Origin: SZUA-100 sp965248135 | GTDB taxonomy: Bacteria > Pseudomonadota > Alphaproteobacteria > Rhizobiales > Rhizobiaceae | Direction of reading: 5' to 3' | Length of the DNA: 41,623 bases | Assembly: GCA_965248135.1 (NCBI GenBank) | Contig: CBDFIN010000004.1 | Location: forward strand, 1-41,623 | Part shown: positions 24,546-32,843 of the stretch, piece after piece | Numbering within the stretch: position 1 is the first letter of the stretch | How the letters are laid out: each line of letters begins with the position of its first letter | The notes under the pieces: generated by a model | Told to the model about the DNA's origin: nothing | Database searches by the model: none | The model's input: the letters and a program-made list of their open reading frames with translations, nothing else | Position numbers and translations under genes: made by a program

Positions 24546-25442
24546 TCAGCCGGCAACCGTGCGATCGTGCTCGGCTTTAAGGTCCAGTAAGAATCCCGAA
24601 ACCGCTTCGGAAAATATGTCGTTTTTGTCTCCGGCAACCATGTGCCCAGCCTCGCTCACATCAACATAACGCGCATGTGGCACAAGGCTGAGGAACTCGC
24701 GGGCATACTCCTCGCTCACCAGTTCCGACTGTGCGCCGCGAACCAGCATGGTGGGGATATTGAGATCGCGTGCAGCATCAAGCAATTTAGTCTGAATATC
24801 CACTGCAGCGGTATTGATGTTCATCGGGCCATCGATAAAAGCCGGGTCCCAGTGCCAGCGCCATCGGCCATCCTCGCACTGGCGCAGATTTTTGCGCAAT
24901 CCATCAAGCGATCTCGGCTTTTTTCGGTGCGGCAAATAAACGGCAATCGCATCGGCAACATCTTCAACCGTATCAAAACCATCATGCATTTTTGCCGCCA
25001 TGAAGTTTTGAATTTTGGCAACGCCGTTGAGGTCCATCCGCGGCGTAATGTCAACCAGAACCAGTGCTTCCAAAAGGTCCTGATCCGCCATCGAATGGGC
25101 CATCATTGCCGAGATGCCTCCAAGAGAAGCGCCAACGCATACCGGCTTGACACCATACTCTTTCCTGATTTCACGCCCAAGCACAATCATATCACGCGCG
25201 TAGTGCTCAAATGTGTAGGATTTGTCTGCCAGCCATTCACTGGCCCCATGGCCACGCGCATCGATTGTAATTGCCGTCAGCCCATGGGCTGCAAGTCGTG
25301 CGGCTGTGTGTTTCCATGAGTGGCGGGTTTGACCTCCACCATGCATCAGCAGCGCCAACTGACCTTTGCCATCACCGGCATAGTGGGAACCCGCAAGCAG
25401 GTTGCCATCAGCACCATAAAAGGAAACCGGTGTGCTGTTCAT
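24546..25442 (-). CDS. Alpha/beta hydrolase (first of a coupled pair by coordinate)
   Basis: A 298-residue alpha/beta-hydrolase. Visible elements are the oxyanion-hole motif LLMHGGGQTRHSW, the strand AITIDARGHGASEW, the nucleophile elbow VGASLGGISA (Ser), the acid region PTMLVRGAQSELVS and the C-terminal catalytic His in VSEAGHMVAGD. There is no signal peptide, so it is cytoplasmic. Its start codon shares one base with the stop of the upstream hydrolase gene, so both are translated together. Substrate unknown: similar proteins are annotated as esterases, haloperoxidase-like or epoxide-hydrolase-like enzymes. Confidence 0.85.
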   Translation of the reverse strand: MNSTPVSFYGADGNLLAGSHYAGDGKGQLALLMHGGGQTRHSWKHTAARLAAHGLTAITIDARGHGASEWLADKSYTFEHYARDMIVLGREIRKEYGVKPVCVGASLGGISAMMAHSMADQDLLEALVLVDITPRMDLNGVAKIQNFMAAKMHDGFDTVEDVADAIAVYLPHRKKPRSLDGLRKNLRQCEDGRWRWHWDPAFIDGPMNINTAAVDIQTKLLDAARDLNIPTMLVRGAQSELVSEEYAREFLSLVPHARYVDVSEAGHMVAGDKNDIFSEAVSGFLLDLKAEHDRTVAG

Positions 25443-26197
25443 CAGTTTTCATCCTCGGCAAAAAAATCGACCACGCCCTGTTTAAACACCTTGTCGCCAA
25501 CCGCCTTCATGTGGTCGCGGCCGGGAATTATGAGATGCTGTCCGTTTGGCAGCATATCCGCCAATGCCTCGCCAGAACCGGCAACATCATCATCACCGCC
25601 CACCGCAACAAGAACCGGATGGGTCAGTTCCGCTATCGCGGCTTCGGTAATCTTGCGCCTGGAGGGCCGAATGCAGGCGGCAAGTGCACTGCGGTCACTG
25701 CCGGTCTGGTCGGCAAATAATCTGAACTTCAATCCCGTTGGATCGGTAATACTATCCGGGTCGTCGGCCTCGAGCGCCTCGGCAATCGGCCTCCAGCGAC
25801 CGACGCCTTTGACCATATTGTCGCCCATGCCGCCGAACACCAGGCGATTTACCCGCTCCGCTGCGCCAAATGCCAGAAATGCCGCTATACGACTGCCCAT
25901 CGAATAACCGACCACATGCACTTTGTCGATTTTCAGATGATCCAGCAGCGACAAGGCATCCCCGGCCATTTTGTCCGGGTCATAATCGGCAGGATGATAG
26001 TATTTGCTGCTTTCGCCGTGCCCCCGATTATCAAGCGCAATAACCCGGTAGCCGGCATCGGTGAGTGTCCTTACCCATCCAGGATAGGACCAGTTGACCA
26101 TCGCCGTAGAGCCAAATCCGTGAATAAGTAGAACCGGATTGCCCTGCCCTTCATCCAGAAAAGCTATTTTCGCATCACCTAGACGCGCAATTTTCAT
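25442..26197 (-). CDS. Alpha/beta hydrolase (upstream partner)
   Basis: A 251-residue alpha/beta-hydrolase with the oxyanion motif LLIHGFGSTAMVNW, the strand VIALDNRGHGESSKYYHP, the nucleophile elbow VVGYSMGSRIA (Ser), an acid near VAVGGDDDVAG and a catalytic His in IPGRDHMKAV. It is distinct from its downstream partner and only distantly similar, so the pair is not a recent duplication. The ATG at 26197 has AGGGA about 6 nt upstream. The stop (TGA) overlaps the next gene's ATG by one base. Substrate unknown. Confidence 0.86.
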   Translation of the reverse strand: MKIARLGDAKIAFLDEGQGNPVLLIHGFGSTAMVNWSYPGWVRTLTDAGYRVIALDNRGHGESSKYYHPADYDPDKMAGDALSLLDHLKIDKVHVVGYSMGSRIAAFLAFGAAERVNRLVFGGMGDNMVKGVGRWRPIAEALEADDPDSITDPTGLKFRLFADQTGSDRSALAACIRPSRRKITEAAIAELTHPVLVAVGGDDDVAGSGEALADMLPNGQHLIIPGRDHMKAVGDKVFKQGVVDFFAEDEN

Positions 26198-26853
26198 GTT
26201 TGTTCCCTAACCCGGCAAACTGACCCCACAGGTTAATGCCGGCAAACCGTTATTCCGTTTACGTAAAAGAGAGTGGAATTGAAAGAGAAATCCGGCATGG
26301 TCGACTTGTTTTGTGAAAAACCGCACATCATCGGCAAATAAAGTCACAATTTGACATGTGCGAAGAATTTGCGCGCGTAATAATTGCATAACGGCCTGTG
26401 CGCCTGAGAAATTGGAGACGATTGCGAGTTTACATTCCCAGTCTCTCCCTCGTGGCCTGGTGAAATTGCCAAAAACACGTCAATGTCGAACTGTGATCGA
26501 CTAACCTTTTATAGCATGATTACTCAAAGTGATCATGACTCATCAGGAGCGCACAGCGAACGGCGCCTTTGCCCCGCCCCCGCGCAGGCTCGGACAGAGC
26601 CCGGATTGACCGTGCGCGAAGAGAGTACCGATCGAATCATTTTGGAGGTGTCCAGCTATAGTTAGTCACAGTGCCCAGCCAATGGATTTGGTCGATGGCG
26701 TATTTATCGAACTTTACTGCAAATTTGATCGGGAAATTTCGCTTTCCAGGCTCTATCTGGAGTTTCCTTCGCCGCCCACTTGTTCTATTGTCCCAATATA
26801 TGCCGCCGCGGTCGCGACGGAAAACGGGTTTTTTAACATTAAAGGCAAAAATT
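26198..26853. other. Long intergenic region with a palindromic element
   Basis: About 650 bp between the divergent hydrolase and zinc-finger genes. It contains a hairpin at 26515-26537, annotated separately, and an imperfect stem (GAGAC/GTCTC near 26416-26446). No protein-coding signal is convincing: the zinc-finger frame stays open back to 26671 but its codons there are unlike the family. I saw no tRNA-like fold. Confidence 0.5.
26510..26537. repeat. AGCATGATT-type palindrome, copy 1
   Basis: CATGATTACT (26515-26524) pairs fully (one T-G wobble) with AGTGATCATG (26528-26537) over a CAA loop. The first 12 nt TATAGCATGATT recur at 28381. The pattern matches AGAGCATGATT-type elements I know from rhizobial genomes. 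Confidence 0.6.
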
Positions 26854-27093
26854 ATGTCAACGCATGGTGTGCCGCATTTCCAAAACAGCAAGGGCTTTTC
26901 ACGCATAGAAATCGGCGTGAAGGAATTTATGTGTGTTGGTGCCCATCCGCCCTTTGACCACCCGCATGTGTTTCTCGATATGGGCGCAGATAAGGAAAAA
27001 ATCTGCCCCTATTGCTCGACCCATTATGTGTTCAGCGGTGAACTTGACGGAAATCAATCCACCCCCGAAGGGTGCCTGCTAGAGACCGTTTGA
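26854..27093 (+). CDS. Zinc-finger domain protein (CHCC type, NDUFS6-like)
   Basis: A 79-residue protein with the metal-binding pattern of the zf-CHCC family: C in FMCVGAHPPFDHPHVFLDMG, the His of this loop, and CPYCSTHYVF. Mitochondrial complex I subunit NDUFS6 carries this domain, and alphaproteobacteria encode a stand-alone version thought to relate to respiratory complex I. A direct role here is inference. The start is the ATG at 26854 with an AAAGG upstream; earlier in-frame codons from 26671 look non-coding. It precedes the FAD monooxygenase by 27 nt on the same strand, a gene order I recall from other Rhizobiales. Confidence 0.85.
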   Translation: MSTHGVPHFQNSKGFSRIEIGVKEFMCVGAHPPFDHPHVFLDMGADKEKICPYCSTHYVFSGELDGNQSTPEGCLLETV

Positions 27094-27120
27094 TATTCTT
27101 GGTCAACTGGTGGAATTCTG

Positions 27121-28335
27121 GTGGTTAGTCGACGAAACATTGTCATTGCAGGCGCTGGCGTTGCCGGATTGACTGCCGCGCTGACGCTGGTTAAAGCCGG
27201 GTATCGCGTTCAAATAATTGAAAAATCATCCAAGATCGACGACGCCGGTGTGGGTATCCAGCTTTCACCAAACGCCACCTGTATATTGGATGAATTGGGA
27301 TTATCGCGACGGTTGACAGCCTCAAGTTTCGTGCCGGAAAATGTTGTCATAGCCAACGGCAGAACTGGTCGCATTCTTTCTAAACTGCCGTTGGGCGAAA
27401 CCGTGCGCCGGCGTCATGGACATCCCTATCTGGTGTTGCACCGGGCGGATTTGGCCAACATTCTTCTTGGCGCCTGCCACAAACATCCAGATATCGCCGT
27501 GGATTTTGACACTAGCTTCCAAGATGCGGCGATGCACGCCAATGGGGTTACGGTGCTGGCGCACAAAGACGGGAGTATGACGGAATACTCGGGCTGCGCG
27601 CTAGTGGGCGCTGACGGTGTTGGTTCTGCCGTCCGTGCCAACGTCATTGGCGCAAATGCGGCATCGCCGGCGGGCGATGTGGCGTGGCGTGCACTGGTAC
27701 CGGTTGACCGGCTTCCCTCGGGCGCCGATCTGCACAACACAAGGCTATGGATTGGTGCAAATGGGCATGTGGTCACCTACCCTGTCCGCAATTCCAGGGT
27801 CCTTAATATTGTGGCAATCACCCCTCGAAATGTGACCGCAGACCTGACCAGGCGCAACTACGATGTTGATTCCAAGACAATTACCGATTTTTATCGCAAC
27901 TGGAGCATGGACCTTAAACTGCTGTTGAATTCCGCCGAGAGCTGGTCGGGATGGCCGCTGAGAGAAATTGATCCCAACGGCGTATGGGCACGCCAAAGTG
28001 CCGTTCTCATCGGTGATGCTGCCCATGCCATGCTACCCTATCTGGCGCAAGGTGGCGGTGCTGCCATAGAAGACGCTGCGGTTTTGGCCAAATTTCTGTC
28101 CCCGGACAGCCAGGATATCGATCAGGCACTTGCCAATTTCGCCGAACATCGCAAGATCCGGGCAGCTTTGATCTGGTCATCCGCCCGCTCCCAGCGCAGC
28201 ATATATCACATGAGGCATGTTAGCGCCTTCTCGCGCAATGTGTTCTTGCGCACTGCAAATTTAAAGCCGTTTCGCAACTTCACCAATGAGCGTTTGCACC
28301 GCAGAATGGACTGGCTTTACGGCTGGAAGGCATAA
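27121..28335 (+). CDS. FAD-dependent aromatic-type monooxygenase
   Basis: A 404-residue flavoprotein hydroxylase of the UbiH/salicylate-hydroxylase group (PHBH fold) using NAD(P)H and oxygen. The N-terminal dinucleotide motif GAGVAGLTAALTL and the acidic residue in VQIIEKS bind FAD. GADGVGSAVRA is the DG motif, and GDAAHAMLPYLAQGGGAAIEDA is the second FAD motif. The substrate cannot be read from sequence: salicylate, hydroxybenzoate or ubiquinone-type ring hydroxylation are options. The GTG at 27121 has GGTGGA about 7 nt upstream and follows the zinc-finger gene closely. Confidence 0.87.
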   Translation: MVSRRNIVIAGAGVAGLTAALTLVKAGYRVQIIEKSSKIDDAGVGIQLSPNATCILDELGLSRRLTASSFVPENVVIANGRTGRILSKLPLGETVRRRHGHPYLVLHRADLANILLGACHKHPDIAVDFDTSFQDAAMHANGVTVLAHKDGSMTEYSGCALVGADGVGSAVRANVIGANAASPAGDVAWRALVPVDRLPSGADLHNTRLWIGANGHVVTYPVRNSRVLNIVAITPRNVTADLTRRNYDVDSKTITDFYRNWSMDLKLLLNSAESWSGWPLREIDPNGVWARQSAVLIGDAAHAMLPYLAQGGGAAIEDAAVLAKFLSPDSQDIDQALANFAEHRKIRAALIWSSARSQRSIYHMRHVSAFSRNVFLRTANLKPFRNFTNERLHRRMDWLYGWKA

Positions 28336-28380
28336 TTGCAAGCAGCGCAATCAATGATCGCCAGCCCTATGGTCACCGAT

Positions 28381-28406
28381 TATAGCATGATTGCTTTGAA
28401 GTGATC
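28381..28406. repeat. AGCATGATT-type palindrome, copy 2
   Basis: TATAGCATGATT (28381-28392) is identical to the start of the element at 26510. Here GATTGCTT (28389-28396) pairs with AAGTGATC (28399-28406) with two wobbles. It lies between the convergent monooxygenase and DUF3306 genes and may act as a bidirectional stop or spacer. Confidence 0.55.
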
Positions 28407-28446
28407 TCGCTAACAGCTTGGCAGCGGCAAACCAGGAATTCCTCGA

Positions 28447-28992
28447 TCAGCTCAAATTTTGCGTGTCTTCTTCTTCGCCATCATCGTCCGTTAACTCCGC
28501 CTCAACGGGCATGGGTTCTTCGCCGGCTTCTTCCGCATCAACAATCTCGACTGAATCCGCTTCAACCGTCTCCTCTTCAACTTCGTCGGTCAAAAAACCA
28601 CGTCCAACCTTGTGGGCAGTCTTAAAAACCTTGCCCGCCAGCCCATCGCCGGTGAAATCCTCGTCATAATCATTCATGCCATCGAGCACTTCAAATACCG
28701 AGTCTGAAGCCCAAAGTTTCCGCAACGCCTTTTTTTGAATAGCAGCCGGCACATTCGCCTTAATAAAGCGGGTATAGTCTGATGACTTGTCCAGGGTGTC
28801 GAAATCGACATCCTCAAAATCCGCCTCGGTTAGTTCGGCATCCTCAACCGGCTGGTTTTTGCCATCGATTTGCGCATCAACCGGCTCGCTCAGATTTACC
28901 GGCTGAGGCCCATCCGGCAAATCTTCACCTTCTCGCGCCCCAAGCTTCCGCTTCGACCAACGCGAAATAAATTCCTTATCCTGGCTGGTCAT
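28447..28992 (-). CDS. DUF3306 protein of formate dehydrogenase clusters
   Basis: A 181-residue acidic soluble protein. The N-terminus FISRWSKRKLGAREGE and the block DFDTLDKSSDYTRFIKANVPAAIQKKALRKLWASDSVFEVLDGMNDYDEDF (about residues 80-125) are the DUF3306 core; only part is quoted in most relatives. The last ~60 residues are Glu/Asp-rich and disordered. DUF3306 genes commonly accompany DUF3305 and molybdenum formate dehydrogenases, probably for assembly, but no biochemical role is known to me. It starts 3 nt after the DUF3305 stop, so the pair is one transcript. Confidence 0.83.
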   Translation of the reverse strand: MTSQDKEFISRWSKRKLGAREGEDLPDGPQPVNLSEPVDAQIDGKNQPVEDAELTEADFEDVDFDTLDKSSDYTRFIKANVPAAIQKKALRKLWASDSVFEVLDGMNDYDEDFTGDGLAGKVFKTAHKVGRGFLTDEVEEETVEADSVEIVDAEEAGEEPMPVEAELTDDDGEEEDTQNLS

Positions 28993-28995
28993 GGG

Positions 28996-29568
28996 CTAAT
29001 GCCTCTTCTTTTCAAGCGCGCGAATTTCATGCAAAGACTGCTGGCCAAATCTATGGTCCTTGTGGAACATCTTCTTCTGTTTTCGCTTGATAAATTTTTC
29101 CTCATCCGGACAATGAAGCACATAGTCAGCCAGAAAATCGCGCAATAAATGCGGCATCTCCACAGCCTCGACAATAAGCTCTCCTGAATCAAGATAGTCC
29201 TGCGCTTCATAGGGCGATGCGGTGACAAGCTGAACATAATAAGGTAGCGATTCAGCACTATCGTCGGCCTCCCCTAACACAACCCACAATGATCCTTCTT
29301 GCTCAAGTTCCAGATTTTCCCGATACGCCGGTGCGTCCTTTGGGTGGAGTTCCAACGGCTCGCACTCCATAAAATAATGGATTTGACCGTCTATCTCCTC
29401 CCGAATTTTGCCATGAATTCCATTCGGCGGATCAAGCATGACCCCAACCGGTTGCCAGACATAATCAGACCAGGCTGACTCAATACTTTTCCGGGCCACA
29501 ACGACGCAAAGCCTGACCGTCTCGGTTTTACTGACGACTTCACCGGTCACTTCAATTTGTTCTGACAT
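28996..29568 (-). CDS. DUF3305 protein of formate dehydrogenase clusters
   Basis: A 190-residue soluble protein. DUF3305 features are RLCVVVARKSIESAWSDYVW with VGVMLDPP near the N-terminus, the central YRENLELEQEGSLWVVL with YYVQLVTASPYEAQDYLD, and a basic C-terminus KFIKRKQKKMFHKDHRF. I placed the start at ATG 29568 because the MSEQIEVTG sequence follows; the frame stays open to 29604. It is divergent from the four-cluster ferredoxin-like gene, with a 77-bp shared promoter region, and co-transcribed with DUF3306. The role is presumed to be FDH maturation, by association only. Confidence 0.83.
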   Translation of the reverse strand: MSEQIEVTGEVVSKTETVRLCVVVARKSIESAWSDYVWQPVGVMLDPPNGIHGKIREEIDGQIHYFMECEPLELHPKDAPAYRENLELEQEGSLWVVLGEADDSAESLPYYVQLVTASPYEAQDYLDSGELIVEAVEMPHLLRDFLADYVLHCPDEEKFIKRKQKKMFHKDHRFGQQSLHEIRALEKKRH

Positions 29569-29604
29569 CGATAAAATCCCTGGTGTCCTGGTGCCGTAAG
29601 TCAC

Positions 29605-29610
29605 TATACT
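29605..29610 (+). promoter_or_regulatory. Possible -10 box in the DUF3305 / ferredoxin divergent region
   Basis: TATACT lies 36 nt upstream of the GTG start of the ferredoxin-like gene inside the 77-bp divergent region. The matching -35 position is weak, so this is only a candidate. Both divergent transcripts must start within or near this short stretch. Confidence 0.25.
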
Positions 29611-29645
29611 GGGATCGACAAATTAGGCAATGGAGTCAGGCCTTG

Positions 29646-31703
29646 GTGAAGAATACCAAAGATAGAAAACCGTTTAAATGTCAATTGTTTGCCTGCAATT
29701 GTGAAGGCACCATCCCTATCGATGCCAAAAAGCTTGGCAAGGACCTGGGTCTGGCAGAGACACCGGAAGTCTATAATGATCTTTGCCGTTCACAGCTGAC
29801 CGATTTTCAACAATCGATTTCGCAAGGCCCAGATCAAAGCACCGTTGTTGCCTGCACCCACGAAGCTCCGCTGTTTGAGGAACTGGCGAACGATGCTGGC
29901 ACAACCGACATCTCATTCGCCAATATTCGCGAGCAGGCCGGTTGGAGCGCATCAGGCGCAAAGGCCGGTGCCAAAATCTCCGCGCTCATTGCCGAAAGCC
30001 TCTATGAATCAACACCCACGGGCCTGCTCCCGCTCACATCTAATGGCGAGTGCGTCATTTATGGTGGTGGACAGGAGGCGCTTGAGGTCGCGCAGAAACT
30101 TTCAGACCGGCTTAGCGTTACCCTGATTTTGACCGATACTGACGGTATTATTTTGCCGTCCAGTACCTTTTTTCCGATCATGAAAGGCACGATTACACAG
30201 TTTTCAGGCGCATTGGGGGATTTCAAACTGACCATTGACGGCTATGCAGCCCTCAGACCGTCGGCCAGATCCCAATTAAAGTTTCAATCCAGCCAAAACG
30301 CCGTTGAGATCAAAACTGATCTGGTGTTTGACTTGTCCGGCAAAAATCCGCTGATCAATTCAACAAATGGCCGCGATGGTTATGTTCGGGTTGAACCGGA
30401 TAACAGGGCCAAAATTTCCGAAGCGATGTACGATATTGCCGGCCTGGTCGGCGAATTTGAAAAGCCGATATTCGTTTCCTACGACCAAAACCAGTGCGCC
30501 CATTCTCGAAACGGCATTACCGGATGCAGCAATTGCATCGACAATTGCCCCAGTTCCGCCATCTCGTCGGACGGCGATGGCGTTTTTGTCTATCACAAGA
30601 TTTGCGATGGGTGCGGACATTGTGCCTCGAGTTGCCCGTCCGGTGCAATCGCCTATGTCTTTCCACACAGGTCCGACATTATCGGCCGCTGCCAGACGCT
30701 TATATCAACCTATCTTAGCGCCGGTGGAGCCAATCCTGTGCTCCTTTTGCACGAGGACAATCACGGTGGAGAAATTATTGCCGCCATGGCCAGATTTGGC
30801 GATGGTCTTGCTGCAAATGTACTGCCTTTTGGCGTTCATTCCATCACCCATCTTGGGCACGAAGCGCTGTGCGCATTCTTTACAACCGGTGTTCAAACCA
30901 TGTTTGTGCTTGCACCGAAGAAGAAGCGTGATGAACTGGACAACCTCAATTTCCAGATTGAATTGACCAATCGGTTTTCAAGGACAATGGAATTTGACCC
31001 GGGCATCCACGTCGAACTGATCAACGAAGACGACCCGGACGCGGTCGCTGCAGCTCTTAGTGAGATCGGCGAAGTTGCCGGAACGAAATTGCCTGCACCG
31101 AAAAATTTCGTTGCCAGTAAAAACAAACGCGAAACGGCCCGTCTGGCGCTGGCCAATCTCAACGCCATGTCGCCGGTTGCATTGGATGTTCTGGATCTCC
31201 CTGATGGGGCTCCGTACGGCCAGATTTTCATCAACAAGGAAAGCTGCACATTGTGTTTGTCCTGTGTCGGGGCCTGCCCGGCCAATGCCTTGTCCGACAA
31301 TGAGGCACGGCCACAGGTATCTTTTATCGAGGCTGCATGTCTTCAGTGTGGATTGTGCCAGACCACCTGTCCCGAAAATGCCATCAGCCTAAATGCACGA
31401 TACAATTTTGGTAGCGGCGCAATATCGCCCGTTATTCTGAATTTCGAAGATCCGCTTGATTGCATTAGATGCGGCAAACCATTTGGCTCCAAATCGGCGA
31501 TCGAAAAGGTAATCGCCACGCTTCAGGGCAAAAATCCGATGTTTCAAACCAGCGAGCAGTTGGATTTGTTGAAAATGTGTGAGAATTGCCGGGTGGCCAA
31601 AATGGCCGAATCGGAAAAAGACCCGATGACATTAGGCGTGGTGCCGAAAACCCTGACTGCCGCTGACATCACGCCAGAGGATGACGAACCGACCTTACAC
31701 TAA
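29646..31703 (+). CDS. Multi-cluster 4Fe-4S protein of the FDH locus
   Basis: A 685-residue cytoplasmic iron-sulfur protein found with DUF3305/3306 near formate dehydrogenases. It has an unclassified N-terminal third with CQLFACNCEGTIPID and NAD-like strands (ECVIYGGGQEALEVAQ). One paired cluster lies at about residues 291-335 (CSNCIDNCPSSAI and CDGCGHCASSCPSGAI), a second pair at about 533-580 (CTLCLSCVGACPANAL and CLQCGLCQTTCPENAI), then CIRCG and CENC motifs. Hence at least four [4Fe-4S] clusters. It may shuttle electrons to or from FDH or its maturation, which is inference. The start is uncertain: GTG 29646 (chosen; GGAG 9 nt upstream) or TTG 29643. Its stop overlaps the convergent DUF6505 stop by 4 nt. 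Confidence 0.85.
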   Translation: MKNTKDRKPFKCQLFACNCEGTIPIDAKKLGKDLGLAETPEVYNDLCRSQLTDFQQSISQGPDQSTVVACTHEAPLFEELANDAGTTDISFANIREQAGWSASGAKAGAKISALIAESLYESTPTGLLPLTSNGECVIYGGGQEALEVAQKLSDRLSVTLILTDTDGIILPSSTFFPIMKGTITQFSGALGDFKLTIDGYAALRPSARSQLKFQSSQNAVEIKTDLVFDLSGKNPLINSTNGRDGYVRVEPDNRAKISEAMYDIAGLVGEFEKPIFVSYDQNQCAHSRNGITGCSNCIDNCPSSAISSDGDGVFVYHKICDGCGHCASSCPSGAIAYVFPHRSDIIGRCQTLISTYLSAGGANPVLLLHEDNHGGEIIAAMARFGDGLAANVLPFGVHSITHLGHEALCAFFTTGVQTMFVLAPKKKRDELDNLNFQIELTNRFSRTMEFDPGIHVELINEDDPDAVAAALSEIGEVAGTKLPAPKNFVASKNKRETARLALANLNAMSPVALDVLDLPDGAPYGQIFINKESCTLCLSCVGACPANALSDNEARPQVSFIEAACLQCGLCQTTCPENAISLNARYNFGSGAISPVILNFEDPLDCIRCGKPFGSKSAIEKVIATLQGKNPMFQTSEQLDLLKMCENCRVAKMAESEKDPMTLGVVPKTLTAADITPEDDEPTLH

Positions 31704-32188
31704 TCGTCTTCGACACTTGCCCACATGTTTCCGGTTGAACAGCCGCTTTTGTCCACATCGACCGTGTGGAAGGCTTCTTTTATCCTGCCGTCAACCGAAA
31801 ATTCGCGTTTCACCGCGAAAACGGTGTTTTCCGGCACATCCTGGCAAAGCTGCACCGCATAAGCGATTTCCTCCTTTGCCGCACCAAGAGCTGATCCCAA
31901 GTTTGGCGCGCCATGATTTTCAAGAATGTACCTAGCGAGCGTCATTTCGACATCGGTCAAATCGGTATCGGCAATAGTGCAAACGCTTGCGAATGTGGAA
32001 AATCCGAACGAAGACAAGCCCAAAAAACCATTGTTGAAGGCCTGGCGGGTCTTGCCATCAAGTTCTTCCCATTGCAGATCACAAAATTGAAAAGCGCAGG
32101 AAATCGCCCACTCCTCTTCGGTCGCCGCGTGGTGAAAGACATTCTCGTCAGAACTGTCAAAACGAATTGTTTTTATCAATTTTGCCAT
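31700..32188 (-). CDS. DUF6505 family protein
   Basis: A 162-residue soluble protein with N-terminus KLIKTIRFDSSDENVFHHAA, a conserved FQFCDLQWEELDGKTRQAFNNGFLGLSSFGFSTFASV core (about residues 33-70; only fragments are diagnostic) and a Cys near the end (KSGCSTG). I recognise the family as DUF6505, with unknown function. It is the last gene of the FDH operon, starting 1 nt after the ligase-like gene, and its 3' end overlaps the opposite gene's stop codon, so the two transcripts collide here. Confidence 0.7.
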   Translation of the reverse strand: MAKLIKTIRFDSSDENVFHHAATEEEWAISCAFQFCDLQWEELDGKTRQAFNNGFLGLSSFGFSTFASVCTIADTDLTDVEMTLARYILENHGAPNLGSALGAAKEEIAYAVQLCQDVPENTVFAVKREFSVDGRIKEAFHTVDVDKSGCSTGNMWASVEDD

Positions 32189-32189
32189 G

Positions 32190-32843
32190 TCAAAGAGCGC
32201 TCTCGAACACTGAAATCTCTCGCTCTATTTGCTTCATATCAGGCTCAGTTTCCGCTTCCGCCTTGAATTTCCAGGCGCGCACAACGGGCGCAAAGCCATC
32301 GTCTTGCCAGCCGGCAAGCCAGGAAAGGAAGTGGCGGGCAAAGGTCTGAATGAAATTCACCACGTCAGTGTTCTCACAACCCTCCTCGTCCAGGGTTGTA
32401 ACATCTGGTTGCAAACCGGGCTCGGGGTCGGTCTCCCGGCGGCTAATGGCCACTTCTATCGCCACAACAAGCCAATCGGGAACTTCGCTTTCAGTGTTGG
32501 TTTTCGATATCGCGGCCCGAACTCCTCCGACCTTGCCGGCATTGACAATAACATCGTCTCCACCGCGTATCTGCACTGCGACTTGCGGCGGCAACAAAAT
32601 CGCCAGGCAATCGCACAAGGCCACCACCGCCAATGGCACCATTTGCAGAGATGTTGCCCGGTCGACTTCCGGCTCCAGAACTATTGCAATTTTTGCAATG
32701 TGTGCATTATTCGACCAAAACAAATCACCTGCGCCAGCCTTTCGCCCGCGAACCTGATCTACCGCTGCGCCAAAAGGATTTTCAGCAAATATTCCATTAA
32801 GCAGAGGGGGTAAAACCGGTTCGTCCACTGTCGCATCAATCAT
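32190..32843 (-). CDS. Biotin/lipoate-ligase-like protein, divergent active site
   Basis: A 217-residue protein with a biotin/lipoate protein ligase fold: RGRKAGAGDLFWS (about residues 30-45) aligns with the substrate loop of ligases and IAIVLEPE with the next strand. The KWPND motif of BirA is replaced by IRGGDDVIV, while the following Lys in NAGKVGGVRAAIS is kept, then VPDWLVVAIEVAI. Such altered sequences suggest it does not perform ordinary biotinylation. The rest (about 150-217) resembles a DUF4444-type C-terminus. It starts at the ATG 32843, overlapping the end of the DUF6494 gene by 8 nt. The frame extends to 32894 only spuriously. Presumably a FDH accessory protein. Confidence 0.72.
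   Translation of the reverse strand: MIDATVDEPVLPPLLNGIFAENPFGAAVDQVRGRKAGAGDLFWSNNAHIAKIAIVLEPEVDRATSLQMVPLAVVALCDCLAILLPPQVAVQIRGGDDVIVNAGKVGGVRAAISKTNTESEVPDWLVVAIEVAISRRETDPEPGLQPDVTTLDEEGCENTDVVNFIQTFARHFLSWLAGWQDDGFAPVVRAWKFKAEAETEPDMKQIEREISVFESAL

Noticed and set aside
24546..26197. The two alpha/beta hydrolases as a tandem duplication
   Set aside because: Their sequences differ throughout apart from fold motifs, so a recent duplication is not supported.
26671..26853. N-terminal extension of the zinc-finger frame
   Set aside because: The extended part is unlike the family and has no initiation signal; the start at 26854 fits.
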